Shown: positions 23,101 to 34,905 of the stretch, one piece after another
Position numbering within the stretch: position 1 is the stretch's first letter
How the letters are laid out: each line of letters starts with the position of its first letter
Source of the DNA: Saturnia japonica
Lineage: Eukaryota > Arthropoda > Insecta > Lepidoptera > Saturniidae
NCBI GenBank assembly: GCA_033032175.1
Contig: CM065314.1
Coordinates: forward strand, 2,108,001-2,172,000
Direction of reading: 5' to 3'
Length of the DNA: 64,000 bases
Made by a program: the position numbers and the translations under genes
Notes under the pieces: model-generated
The model's input: only the letters and a program-made list of their open reading frames with translations
The model's database searches: none
Told to the model about the DNA's origin: nothing

Positions 23101-25654
23101 AAATATATTCCACTACTAATTGTGATTATGCTCCACACTAAAGTCAGACTTACATTTAATATTATTTACTTTGCACGAAAGCCTTTGTTATATTTCTTTT
23201 GTTACAACATTAGTTCCATATTATCCTTATAAATTCCTGGAAATTATTATAACAGAGTTATACCATTGTGTTATAAAAATCTTCTATATGTTCTGTTATA
23301 ATTTGAGATACTTGTAATTGTTAAAATCATTTTTATAACATAAACCACTGAACTTAGCGATATTTATTATTCTATCTAGTAATTTCTGATTGTAACACAT
23401 GCTTACGCATTGCCTGTCCTAAACATTGAGGGGAAACACTGTGAAACTTGTTCAGATGTCACAGTGTTATCGTTCCTTTTTTTTCCTCTTATCCTGTGTA
23501 ATGTATGTATGTAGCCATTATTTTTTTAAATATCAAAATCATTGTGTAAAATTGAGCTTGCTAAAACTTTCACTCCACTATTAGGAACTTTTACATTCAT
23601 TGTTAATTATTTCATTACGTTAAATTTTAAGATCGTTTACTAATTAAACAAAACATTATATTAAATATAATATACACCATATACAGAGGATATATATTCA
23701 GAAAAAGTCATAAAAGAATTCATCTAAAGGTAAATACAACAATAATTCCAACAAACCGGATTACAGTCAGTTCAGTGAATTTTCGTTTGGACAAAATTAA
23801 TGTGTTGTTGATTATATAAATGGACGGAAGTAAAACGAAACGGAATTTTTAAATTAGGATTATTTCAATACTTTATATTAACGTTTGAACACAATTTCAT
23901 TTAATGTTACATAACTATGCACCGAAAGATGACTTGCTAACAATAAAAAAGTAAATAGTTCTTAAATGCGGCTGTCGAAAAATTGGTTAATGCTTGGAGA
24001 AAGATTTTCAACATGAAGGTAATAGATAGCCAAATATGCATTAGAAAATGTATATACGATATACATTTAAATAGATACATCTATATTTATATAGGAAATT
24101 TCCTCATGATATCCGAACCCGACTGTATGTATCACTGCTATTTTTCACATGAAATGGTATTGTTTACTGTTCTTATGGTATGAAGGATAATCATTTACCT
24201 TAAGATAATGATTAATTGTAATCGTGTAGCTGCTGCAAATTAATACAGTACCACTGTAGATTATAATTTAATATAATTATACAAATCTTAATATATAGTT
24301 ATTTGTTTTTCACCAGTGAAATAGCAGTGATTCAATTTCATTGCTGTATAATTACATTAAAATGCTATAATTTTCATGCCCGTTTTAAAGCACAAATATC
24401 ATAGGTTCCTCGGTAGCAACCAATACATCACAAATCAGCAGAATAACATTTTGTCAATCACTAATCAGAGATGTTCTCGATTACGGAATTAATTGGGCAA
24501 GAAAGTGGAGATTTAAAAAAACATCCATTTGAAATCCTGAAATACGTGTGAATGTGAAATTTAATCTCCCTTACAGCGTGTTGCTTCCACCATGGTTCGT
24601 ATAAATCAAGTTCCAACTCGAGGGGGGTTTTTTGTCTCGCATTGTTTCGTTCGCCCGCAAACGGATGCTGCCGTCGCCTCGCAATTTATCACCACTTTAA
24701 GAGTTTCCATGTAGCCAGAGAAATAAAAAAACTGACGAACATTACCGTTAGTTCAACGCGGACTGTACTGTTTTATTTGCGATAACTGGTGCTTTCGTCT
24801 ATTTGTAACACTAATTGCATATTGATTTATTAGTTACTAGTGCTTTACTTATGGCTTCGCTCGCACCATAGTTGAGTTATGTTCCACCTTTTGCACTTTC
24901 TAAGTGAATTGCTAAATAGCAGTTATCATAAATCTATCTATGAAAATTTTAATCTCCTTTTTCACCACTATAGTGGTTGATTTATTTGAAATCCTTGTAA
25001 TAGTCCTTATAGCACGAGTAGTTTGAGCTGTGCGTTGTATTTCTGTGAATCAGTTATCCTTATTAATAATATGTAAGAATAAATTACAAAGATCATAGGG
25101 AGGTAAGCTGCTGGCCTGTGTTTCGCTTCTTTGGTTTGGGAATCGGATCAGATCGTATTAAAAATTAATTTCAAACTTATAGTTAAAGACATATTCTAGA
25201 AAAAGGGCATAGACAAACGGCCAGACAAATAAACGGGCATCAAAATGATCCTAAATGGATTTTTTTTAATATATGGTGAGTATGGAATGTCTATTGATAC
25301 TTAAAACAATGTTCTAAAATGTACAAAAGCTAAATAACAGAAACATAAGACCCAACGAGCCTCTAAAGTTTCTCCAAAAGACCCAAACCGCCGTCTTATT
25401 GTACTCGAATGATTATGAACCGGCATCTTTCTGGTTACCAATAACTAATCTAACTTAACAAAGCATCGTAATTAAAACTTTCGTTCTTTGAAGAGACTCG
25501 CTCGAGGCATTTGAAGCGGTAATTAATCCATCTAAATATTAATATGTACTTTATTGTGTTTTATGTAAATTCCAGATTGGATTGAAATGCGATCAGGTCA
25601 CAAGGCCGTGTTGAAGTACTATGAAAAGTTTTTTTTTTAATATTCGAGCAAAAT
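20166..25654. other. 5.5 kb with nothing recognised
   Basis: No element from the window's other families, no convincing coding frame and no tRNA is seen. A perfect 8-bp inverted repeat (cactgtga...tcacagtg) lies at about 23440-23468. Short frames at 21168, 22150, 23008 and 23983 have no motifs. It is the longest repeat-poor block here and could be unique intron or intergenic DNA. Confidence 0.5.
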
Positions 25655-25870
25655 TGACTGATAGTTAATTATTACAATAACCTTTTCATTGAGAACATTC
25701 CAATGAGCTAAAACACGATACCTCTACTGTAGTTCGTGAGGAGTTAGACAGAATCCAGATAACACTACATCATCCGGCAAGGTTACCATTTTCTTTTAAT
25801 ATCATTGAAGTAACAGAATACCAAATTTTGAATCGATCAGATCTGTGCAAGATGCACACACCCATAACTC
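25655..25870 (+). repeat. Dispersed repeat family D, copy 2
   Basis: Shares cattgaagtaacagaataccaaat and gtgaggagttaga with 50385-50640 and, inverted, with 8470-8634. Confidence 0.65.
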
Positions 25871-26149
25871 CTCTGTTTGCATCGGGAGTTACATACGGTG
25901 GCTTATAATTACATGCAGTTAGTAAGGGCTCGTGTGGCAATGTTTGTTGGTAACCACATTCTTCAGATCTGAGTACTGAAGCATGCTAGGATGCATTGCT
26001 TTACGCCAGAAATATAACCTTTGATCTTAAACTTACCTTTTTTTAAATAGTAGCACGGGAAAGTGACTAGTCTATATCTGATTGCGATATCTTAACTTTA
26101 CTCTTCAAATACTTCTTTGATTATTTAATGCATACTTGTAAAAACTTTG

Positions 26150-26757
26150 ACAAGCTAAATGTTGTCAAAGACTTCCACAGTTTTAATATTCCGCCACATA
26201 TCGGAGACTTGCAACCTTAAACAGGGTGCGAGGGTTTTAAGCCCAAACAGCTGTGTTTTCTTTACATGGCACAAGCTCGGTCTTGTATGGAATACTGTTC
26301 GCACTTTTGCTACGGATCCGCAAAATGTCTCCCCCAAGCCCTGGACAGGTTGCAGAGAAGGGATGTCTGCATTGTAAATGATGCAGATATTACTAAGTCC
26401 ATCGAAACTCTTCAGTTGCATAGGGACATTTTCTCGCTGATCGTGTTCTACCGTCTGTATTATGGCGAGTCTTCTAAATATCTGTTCAACCTAATTCCCT
26501 CATCTCCCTTTCATAACAGAACCACATGCGCTGGGCTACAGAGCCACAGCTTTACGTTATCCTCGATTTCGGCATATTTTCTACGTCACATCTTTGCCGT
26601 ACTGTAAAGCCATGAAACTACCTCGCGGCCAGTGTGTTCCCTCGTTCCTTCTATATCTAGAGCCCTTTGAACATATCGTTGAAGAGATATTTATCGGCAG
26701 GGGGAGCACTACCCTTACAACTCAACAGTCCTCAAATCTGAACCGTTAGGCACAACT
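26150..26757 (+). pseudogene. Jockey-type LINE reverse transcriptase C-terminus, degenerate
   Basis: The frame from about 26220 carries MAQARSCMEYCSHFCYGSAK, LDRLQRRDV, LHRDIFSLIVFYRLYYGESS and FNLIPSSPFHNRT in the order of the region after the catalytic core of insect Jockey-like elements (EYCSHLW, DRRA, FYRLYHG, FNLIP). The catalytic core and endonuclease are absent, and stops appear after about 26605. It ends next to a Helitron at 26765. Further scraps are at 38455-38615 and 56380-56560. Confidence 0.75.
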
Positions 26758-26764
26758 AGTGTTA

Positions 26765-26975
26765 TCTATACGATTAATAAAATCGAAGTGTCTGTTTGTA
26801 ACGTCAAAATAACAGATTTTTACTAAGTGCATATGAAAGTATATACGGAACTTATAATTAATTATATATATTAAAAGTACCTATAAAAAAGTCGGCGAGA
26901 GCATATGTCTATCTTCTAAGGATCACCCACAATAAGCATTTTATCTTTAAAATAACCGGGAGCGGTAGTAGCAAG
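26765..26975 (+). mobile_element. Helitron H1, internally deleted and 3'-truncated
   Basis: An intact 5' end (TC after A, ataaaatcgaagtgtctg) jumps from the position of the gtctgtctg tract to cggcgagagcatatgtctat and stops near gcggtagtagcaag. The CTAG end is missing. Confidence 0.7.
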
Positions 26976-26982
26976 TTTTTTT

Positions 26983-27175
26983 TTTTTCGAGTCGCTAATC
27001 GCTTTTACAGCTTTAGCGGGATTGGGGGCGAGCGCATAAGGTACGCAACCGTGAAAGCGTAGGCAACAAGCGCGTAAGGGTGCCAAAGTGGCTGGACTTC
27101 GGCTTGAGCTGTTGCCGTCAGTGTAAGGAAGCCGCGATCTGACTGATTCCCTATCCGTAAAATTCGAGCTAAACT
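26983..27175 (+). repeat. Dispersed repeat family F, copy 1
   Basis: gcttttacagctttagcggg, gggtgccaaagtggc and gcgatctgactgattccct recur in order at 34672-34905, and in part at 34085-34185. Confidence 0.65.
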
Positions 27176-28036
27176 AACATGTAGATATATTCATGTTCCT
27201 GCCTCCTGGGAAGAGGGCATATGTATTTAGTGATCTAAAATATGGCCTATACTAATTAGCGTAAAAAATAATTATAAAAAGGTTTCTTACAGAACCTATG
27301 TACCTATGTGGAGTGCTCGTATGTATGAACATATTTTAAAACTTTTGCATACGAAAAGTTACAAGTGTAATTTAAAAAAATCTCTCCATTAATGAATTTT
27401 AGTAATTTTATCACGTGATTTTGTATATAAACAACTTAACATCATTTTCAATTAAAATTTAGTGAGAAGGGTCCCTGGGGAAGCCCGGCGCGGTGTCGGC
27501 ACTCGGCAGTGAGTCCCTTGCTGCCAGTTTGTTTCATTACTTCAACATGTTTTTATAATTATATAACATATATATTTATACATATACGTCAATTTAATCA
27601 ATTAATCTTCTGAAGTAGTCAACAACTTCCTTTGGTACATACGCGTCGAAAAGTTCTATGAATTACAATAAAACGAACGACGCATTTAAAAATATACTTC
27701 AAATTTCGTTTGATTAGAAATATTTTTAAATAGTACAATAACTGAGTAACATCACATGAAAGCAAATTACAACATCAAAAATAAACGATTATGTACGAGT
27801 CAACAGTAAGTAGATAATCAATAATAAAGGTCAATAGTTGCTAAATTATAGCATAGAATGAACTACATTCTCTGAACAGAGTTAATACAGCGTTCTCTCT
27901 TTTGAACTTTTTTATGTAAGTGAAAGTTAACGTGTAATATTGGAAAAAATGAAAAGATACGTGTTAACTTGGCTTATTTTTTATAGTAGGTAATATAAAA
28001 CCTATATTTACAAGAGAGGTTGTAGCTTATAATTAA
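27176..28036. other. No gene seen; GC-rich patch at 27465-27530
   Basis: The patch (gcccggcgcggtgtcggcac) stands out from the AT-rich surroundings but has no frame or repeat match. Confidence 0.45.
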
Positions 28037-28250
28037 TATCGAATCCCTGGTCGAGCAAAGTGTTATTGGTTTTTCCTATGAAAATCTCAGTAGCAACTCA
28101 GAGTTTGGTTTCATGCCCGACTAATGGCAATAGGCTCGCCCTCTATTACATGGGACCTAAAAATATACTCGGCGATCTGTGGGTGTACAAATGTACACCT
28201 CTGCCTAACCCTTCGGGGAATACAGGCGTGAGGGTATGTTATTCTATCTA
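28037..28250 (+). mobile_element. SINE (first type), head missing
   Basis: The body matches 1104-1370: aatggcaataggctcgccct, ctgcctaacccttcgggg, acaggcgtgagg. The A box is absent and the remaining B box is partial, so it cannot be transcribed from its own promoter. Confidence 0.8.
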
Positions 28251-28342
28251 ATATGTACGTAATATATATGAAGACTGTTTAAATTACAAACATATTAGGT
28301 ACAAAAAAAATTAAGTTAACAATTCCAATTAAATTAAATTAA

Positions 28343-28425
28343 CTGCCTCATTAGCCTAGTGGTCGTAAGTGTGACTGCTATGATGGAGGTCCAGGGTAAT
28401 CGAGACGTCAAAGTTGTGCTTTGAT
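28343..28425 (+). mobile_element. Detached SINE head (first type)
   Basis: ctgcctcattagcctagtgg plus the degraded B-box region. The body is missing. It lies downstream of a headless body in the same orientation, so this is not a simple split copy. Confidence 0.7.
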
Positions 28426-29030
28426 AAATTTTAATTTAAAACAAATATTTTAACTATTGTAAAAGTCCGTGTTCGTCCTTAAAATAATTTATTGTTGTGT
28501 AATAATAATAGGAACATATTAATTTAAACCAACGTTCAAAGCAAAGTGAAGTACAATACATAAACAAAGTCAACGACTTCACGTTCAAAACTAGAAACCG
28601 TTTCATAAATCCTGGGAAGTATTCGTGATAATTAAAATTATTAATGTTTACATTACACACTGCACCTTATTACTTACTATTCAATGTTCACATTGTGAAC
28701 AACGTCACCTACAATATAGGCACCGTAATTGTTTCAATTTGCTTGACAATTTGTGGAAGTAAATTTGTAGACTAAATCAATTGCCTCACATAAATACAAA
28801 CATACTACTGTTTAGAATACACTTTACACTTACTCAGTAAACAGCTTAATATTACCTTCCAATACAATTTTATATAAAATTCCTGCTATTCTTTGTATTA
28901 ATTTGTTTTATTACATTTGGAATTTGGATTTCTGGAACTGAAATTAATTTTATTTAAACATTCTCGCTGCACATTCTGTATTAACTACCCTTAGCTCAGC
29001 TGTTGTGCTTACATTTTAGGTTTTGTGGAG
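28426..29030. other. No gene seen
   Basis: No supported feature. Confidence 0.5.
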
Positions 29031-29038
29031 TTACTGCG

Positions 29039-30538
29039 ATGCATAAAACTATGATGACTCGCAAGGCCACAGCTCAGGAAATGGATAATAAATTAAGGCT
29101 AACATTAGAAGAACTTAAAGCCTCTAAAGATCTCTGTAAGCAGTTGTTGCAAGAAAGGGAGGACAGCGAGATTTAATTAACAAAAATTTTTAGATAAAAA
29201 TACTTTGTTGAAAAATGAAATGGCAGAAATTCATATTGAGTTGATGGACGCCTTAGCTCAGCGAGATGAACTGCAGGAGATAATTACATCCTTGAATCAC
29301 TGCAGTGAGACTCATGAGATAGCTCTTAATCAAATCAGTTCCTTAAAAATAGAATTAAACAATTCCCAAAAAGTAATCAGCGAATTAGAGTCACAAGTAG
29401 ATTACCAAAAAAGTGCTGAAACATTAATACTTTATAAAGATTTCATAGAGAGTAGTACTAAATTAATTCACAGTCAACCAAAGGCCACTTTGGATTGCAT
29501 AGGCTCCACCACAGTACGACCTACCATGAGCAGCCATAATAAATTAAAAAAATATATTAAAATTAATAAAATAATTTCAAAATATGTTAAGAAAACTAAA
29601 TATTTTAAAAATCGTAAATCATTATCTGTGTTAGCTAGTGAGAAAATATTATTAAAAAATAAAATAGAAAACTTAAAATCACTGGCTCAGGAAAAGCAGG
29701 TTGTATACAGTAATGACATATACAGCATTTACAGGCTGATTTACAATTAAAGAAAAATTTAATAACAAAAATTATATCTGAAAATGAATGTTTACAAAAA
29801 AAAGTAGGTGAACATATGGTGTCAGTGGGTGAGTTGATGGACTCAGTTGCGGGGAATGTGGAGGGGATGCAGTCACTCAACAATTGTATGGTGTGTGATT
29901 GTGTTGACTCTAGATCTCTGTATGGCACACAACCACTGATAACAAATTTGACTCGGGGATCAGTTTCCAGGCACATTCTGTCCTCTGAAGTTGTTCATAT
30001 ACTTCCTGAACCAGCTACACCAGACTTAGACCAGTCCTTACAATATGAACAGGTTTTAAATTGCAACAAATCAAATATTAGTAATAATTCTCTAATCCAT
30101 GGGGGTGCTGATGTCAATGCTGTATCGAAAACTATAGTTTTTAGTGACAGAATAGGTAAGGGTATAGGGTCAATGTTGGCCCAGAGGTTGAAAGGAAAAA
30201 TGATTAATTATTGTATGACAGGTGCAACTTACAATCAAATTATTGATAAAATTTTGAACACTGATTTTGAGAAGCAATGTAATATTGTAATTTTAATAGG
30301 AAATAGTTTAGGTATTAAAAAAAATGATTTACATATTTCATCCGAAAAACTGTTGAAATTGGATGTGGGAAAAATAATGTTGTGTGCTTTCCCATATTCT
30401 ATATCCCTAAAACAAAAAAATAATAACACTAAGATGTTAAATAATAGTCTACATAATCTGACATGTCGTCACAGTGACCAATTTATATTTTTTGATGTTA
30501 ATAAGTTTATTAATAATTTTATATTAACTCGGGAATGA
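29039..30538 (+). pseudogene. Daphne-like ORF1 with SGNH esterase-like domain, frameshifted
   Basis: Such ORF1 proteins accompany the element RNA; the esterase's substrate is not known. ATG 29039 opens MHKTMMTRKATAQEMDNKLR and stops at 29174. The frame resumes from about 29205 as a long coiled coil (heptad-rich, residues SLKIELNNSQKVISELESQV), shifts again near 29740, and runs to TGA 30536. The second half has FSDRIGKGIGSML (block I, normally GDS), MTGATYNQI (block II-like) and NIVILIGNS (block III-like), in the spacing of SGNH hydrolases. The nucleophile block reads SDR rather than GDS, so activity is doubtful even before the breaks. Confidence 0.7.
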
Positions 30539-30669
30539 ATGTTTCTTCCCAAAAAATATCAACGTGATATTGCTGTATTGATAGCGTATAATATAAATAT
30601 GTTAAGTGACTCAGCAGTGTCATATAGTTTGACTAATGATACTGTGATAAATTTTTTAAACCAATAAAT

Positions 30670-32943
30670 ATGACAGCAGGGTAACATAACAGTATACCAT
30701 CAAAATATCAATCGCTTCTCCGGCAAAATATTAGATATAGAATTATTATTACACAGAGAGAGACTAGATATATTATGTTTTACAGAAACCTGGCTTAAAC
30801 CTGATAAGATGATATTTAATATAACACACTTTTCAGTTGCTAATGTTTATAATCGTACAATCGCTGTCGGTGGGGGTTGTATCATATTAACCAATAATAA
30901 TATCAAATTTAAAGACAGAAAAGATATATGTAGTCTCTCAATAGATCGTATTTGTGAAGTGGCTTGTGCCGAGATGGATGGATTAATTGTATTATGTGTT
31001 TACAGACCTCCTTCATCAAATATATTACTATTTTTAGAAACTATGGAGGAAATATTAACGAGTATATTTAATATCAATAAGTCAGTTTTGATCTGTGGTG
31101 ACTTTAATATAGATATTTTAAATTCGTCGCCAGAGGTCACTGCATTCATATCGCTATTTAAGTCGTTTAACTTTGATCCGCTTTTTAATGAACCAACCAG
31201 AACCACGTTCCAAACTACATCTTGTATAGACAACATTTTTAGTAACTTCAAAATCATTAGTAATGGCATTATTACTGGAATACGATCTGACCATAAAGGT
31301 CAACTTGTTGAAATAAACTGCTGCAGACCTAGCAGTGATTGTAAGAGAACCGTTAGACTTATTTCAGACACTAGATTAGATCGTTTAAATGATAACATTA
31401 AACTGCAATTATCTGCAGAGGTTTTAGACGATATTGATCCAAATACTAACTACGGCAGCTTGTTTAATATCATAAACACTGAATTTAGTAAACATTGTCC
31501 AACAAAGGTTATTAGTGTTAGGAAAAAAATTGTTTTTAGTGAATGGGCAACCAAAGGAATTATAAAAAGTAGAGATCGACTATATGATTTATATTATAGG
31601 AAATCATTGACAACTAGTGATTCATTTCATGCTTATGTTAGAGATTATTCTAAAATATTTAAACGTGTTTGTGGAGTTGCAAAAGCGATTTTTTTAAGAA
31701 ATAAAGTTCTTAAATCTAGTAATAAGACTAAAACTGTTTGGCATATAATAAATAAAGAAACAGGAAAAGATAGAAAAAATGATAATTCGCTTAATCTAAA
31801 CGTCGAGTGAGTACATATCTCAAACAGTTCAGAGGTAGCAACTGTTTTCCAGGATTATTTCACAAATATAACCCTTAGTAGTAACAAAAAATATAATATC
31901 ATCACTCCATGGCACTGCATCACTTTTGGATAATCTTATTACACCTGTGGATTCTAAATTTTCTTTTACATATGTTAGTGCAGGTGAAATAATAAGGACT
32001 TTTAAACAATTAAACTTAAAAAATACTGAAGATATTTGGGGTATCTCAGTAATCGTAGTTCAGTCCATAATTGTCAATATTTCACCATATCTGGCTAATA
32101 TATTTAATCAGTGCATAAAAACAGGGACTTTCCCTAATTTAATGAAAATAAGTAAAGTAGTTCCTCTATTTAAATCAGGTTGTAGAAGTAATCTTGGAAA
32201 TTATAGACCAATTTCTGTACTTTCGTCGATTAGTAATTTCGAGAAAATTATGCTCAAGCAGCTAGTACAATATTTCAAAGCACAAGAGATTTTGGATAGT
32301 CGGCAATATGGTTTCACAAAATCTAAATCAACCACTGACGCTGGTGCAACACTGCTAAGTCATATATATAGGGTTTGGGAGGAGTCTCAGGATGCAATCG
32401 GTGTGTTCTGTGATCTCTCAAAGGCCTTCGACTGCGTTGACCACAGTACGCTTATACATAAGCTAAAACACTATGGTGTGCGTGAAACTTCTCTCGACCT
32501 CCTAATTTCTTATTTAACAGAGCGCTGTCAGAAAATAAGTGTAAATGGAGCAAACCGCTAGGTTAGTCTACTTCGCTTACTTTCATAGCTTAATGTCTTA
32601 CGGTATTTTGCTGTGGGGTTCAGCAGCTGAGGTAGATACCATATTTATATTACAAAAGCGGGCAGTTCGAGCAATTTACAATATGAGACCCCGCGAATCA
32701 CAAAAGAACAAGTTCCAGGAATTTAGTATTTTAACTTTGCCCTCCCAATACATCTTTGATAACATAATGTATGTCCGTAAAAACTTAGACAAGCTGGATT
32801 TTGTCAAAGATCAGCACAATGTAAATACTAGAAATAAAGATAAATTAGTCGTAACGTGTTTTAGACTTAGTAAGACTAATAAAAGTTTTTTAGGTAATAG
32901 TGTTAGGTTCTATAACAAGATCCCGAAGCACAAAGGTAATTAA
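30670..32943 (+). pseudogene. Daphne-like ORF2 (endonuclease / reverse transcriptase), RT core deleted
   Basis: ATG 30670 is followed by a stop; the coding frame runs from about 30683. Endonuclease blocks are complete: HQNINRFSGK, CFTETWLKP, VYRPPSS, LICGDFNIDIL, CIDNIFSN and RSDHKGQ. After a break near 31810 the reverse transcriptase frame (31926 on) has VVPLFKSG, NYRPISVLSSISNFEKI and VFCDLSKAFDCVDH (motif A, catalytic Asp). It reaches SVNGAN at about 32555 and then switches directly to SLMSYGILLWGSA and LQKRAVRAIYNM, which belong after the catalytic core. The PQG and xADD motifs are missing, so an internal deletion of roughly 200 codons is inferred. The end (KHKGN) is also shortened relative to the copy at 44100. 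Confidence 0.8.
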
Positions 32944-33214
32944 TTATAGGGTGGATCATTATGTGAATGATAGTGATGTCTGGAAGTGACTCCCTCTCTG
33001 TGCATCCACTAATATATTATTATTGTACCTGTTATATTTGTAACATTTGTACAGTTAACAAAAAAAAAAAAGAGATAAACCCGATCGAGTTTCTTACAGG
33101 TTCTTCTCGATGTCTGGGATATTTTCCGAACCGGCAGTAGTGTATTGACATTCATAAGTGCCTTTTTAGGACCTAAATTGAATAAAGATTATTTTGATTT
33201 GATTTTGATTTTGA
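32944..33214 (+). other. 3' UTR and TTTGAT tail of the Daphne-like LINE
   Basis: gtgatgtctggaagtgactc, an A12 run at about 33060, gataaacccgatcgagtttc and cctaaattgaataaag precede a ttttgattttgat tail. Confidence 0.75.
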
Positions 33215-33419
33215 TCGAATCCCAAGTCGATCAAAGCGTTACAGGGTTTTTCTATGAAATTCTCAGTAGCAGCTCGGAGTTAGGCTTTGTAGCCGATTAA
33301 TCGCAATAGGCTCGCCCCTATTACATGGAACCTAAAAAACACATCCGGCGAACTGTGGGTGTACATTAGTACATCTTTGCCTAACCCTTCGGGGACACAG
33401 GCGTGATATGTTATGTTGT
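33215..33419 (+). mobile_element. Headless SINE fused to the LINE tail
   Basis: The body of the first-type SINE begins at cgaatcccaagtcgatcaaa directly after ttttgat of the LINE tail and runs to gcgtgatatgttatgtt. gatcga is shared by both partners at the joint. Confidence 0.75.
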
Positions 33420-34084
33420 CCGAGAATCACGCTGAGTCGTGTAATGAAGAGGAACAATAAACATACAGTACAACAGATGCGTCTATACCGTGCAAGCGAT
33501 AGATGTAGACTGATATCATATTTTTATCAGTGGTATCTTGCTGCTATGTGAACGCTTCTTTGACTCGGGTAACACCAACCAATCGTGTGCGTTGTAAATT
33601 TTCTGCTATTGAGGTAAATAATTCTATCGCCCGGTAAATTAGTATGGTTCATATTATAATTATTAAAAAAAAAATACTATGTATAAATTAAATTTACAAA
33701 ATAACTCAACAAAGAGTGGGAGACACGATAAAACAACAGTTTTCCTTTTTTTCTCTTTAGGTTTTATTAAAAAGTGCTTTTAACCTATTATATTTCGACC
33801 ATCCTTTATAATTTCAATTAATTTGAAAGTTCAATTAACAATTTTTATTAAGTGGTTCTCTTATATTATAATCACTAAATAAATATTTATTTATTGATAC
33901 AATACAATCACTTTTCGTATTTTTTTCTACTTGCTTTTTAATTTGACTATTTGGTTACTATTTGGTTAACTATATGTGGAAACGAATAATAAACTGTGTA
34001 GACAGTTCATTGTCGTGTCGTGTCATGACAACTTCTGATCTGTCTAGAGTTTTTTTCTGACTGTCTATACTATTAGCCTTAGGG
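33420..34084. other. No gene seen
   Basis: AT-rich, no supported feature. Confidence 0.5.
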
Positions 34085-34185
34085 GTCCTATCCAAAAACA
34101 GAGCCGCTGATTGATGGCTTTTACAGCTTCACCGGACTTGGGGGCGAGCGCTTAAGGCTCTCAGCCACATGACCACATTTGTCTA
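34085..34185 (+). repeat. Dispersed repeat family F, partial
   Basis: ggcttttacagcttcaccgg, cttgggggcgagcgcttaag match the starts of 26983 and 34672. Confidence 0.6.
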
Positions 34186-34671
34186 GAGGTCCTACGAACG
34201 TATTTATAACACGGTTTTGCTTTTCAAAACGGCTCGTCGTTGGTGGTAGAGCACATTAGTCAATTACACAACCGTACCGTGTTGTAAGTCATTGTGAAAA
34301 TCAAAAGAATTTAAAATACTATTTCTCTCCCACTTATAATTGTTATGAAAGGACTATTTGTATTTATACTCTAGTATTTGTGTAAATTTAAACAATGATA
34401 CACAATTTTTTAGCAATTTGGGAAGATATAGGTATATAATTATTCTGTGTTTGTTTTATATTAATGAATTTCGTTATTGCGCTTACAAAATCATTTAATA
34501 TGATTGGTAATGATACTAGAAGGGGCTGTAGACGTTATTCTGCTCTTTTCAGTAGTAAATATCTCAAGCTGAAAAGAAACTTAATTTTGTATGTTGTTTC
34601 GAGGGTTGGTGTCGAAACTTGCATCTTCGGTTTTAGTGTAAGTGTCGCTATTTTTGCACTATCAGATACAC
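34186..34671. other. No gene seen
   Basis: The 137-codon frame starting at 34464 runs into the family F repeat and shows no domain, so it is not annotated as a gene. Confidence 0.45.
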
Positions 34672-34905
34672 TTTATTACAGAAAAGATCTGACTGCACTA
34701 TTAGCCATAAGGACCCAAGAAAACTCGAGCCTCAAACGGCTTTTACAGCTTCACCGGTCTTGGAGGCAAGCGCTGAAGACAGTCAGCTGCGAATGCGTGG
34801 CATCAACCTCAAGGGTGCCAAAGAGGCCAAACCTCGGCTTGGGCTTCTTCCGAATATACCACAACATTGCGATCTGACTAATTCCCTTACCGTAAAATTC
34901 TAGCA
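34672..34905 (+). repeat. Dispersed repeat family F, copy 3
   Basis: acggcttttacagcttcacc through gcgatctgactaattccctt, collinear with 26983-27175. Confidence 0.65.

Larger units (their letters stand above)
29031..33214 (+). mobile_element. CR1/Daphne-like LINE, near full length, defective
   Basis: Two ORFs in order (esterase-like ORF1; endonuclease plus reverse transcriptase ORF2) are followed by a 3' UTR and a tail of TTTGAT-type repeats (33190-33214) instead of poly(A), as is usual for CR1-group elements. AT-rich codon use matches its surroundings, in contrast to the R1-type LINE. Other 3' fragments of this family lie at 7398, 11060 and 43989. No clear target-site duplication was found; the right side is fused to a SINE body. 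Confidence 0.8.

Noticed and set aside
34464..34877. 137-codon plus-strand frame
   Set aside because: Its second half lies in repeat family F, it has no domain, and its composition follows the repeat.
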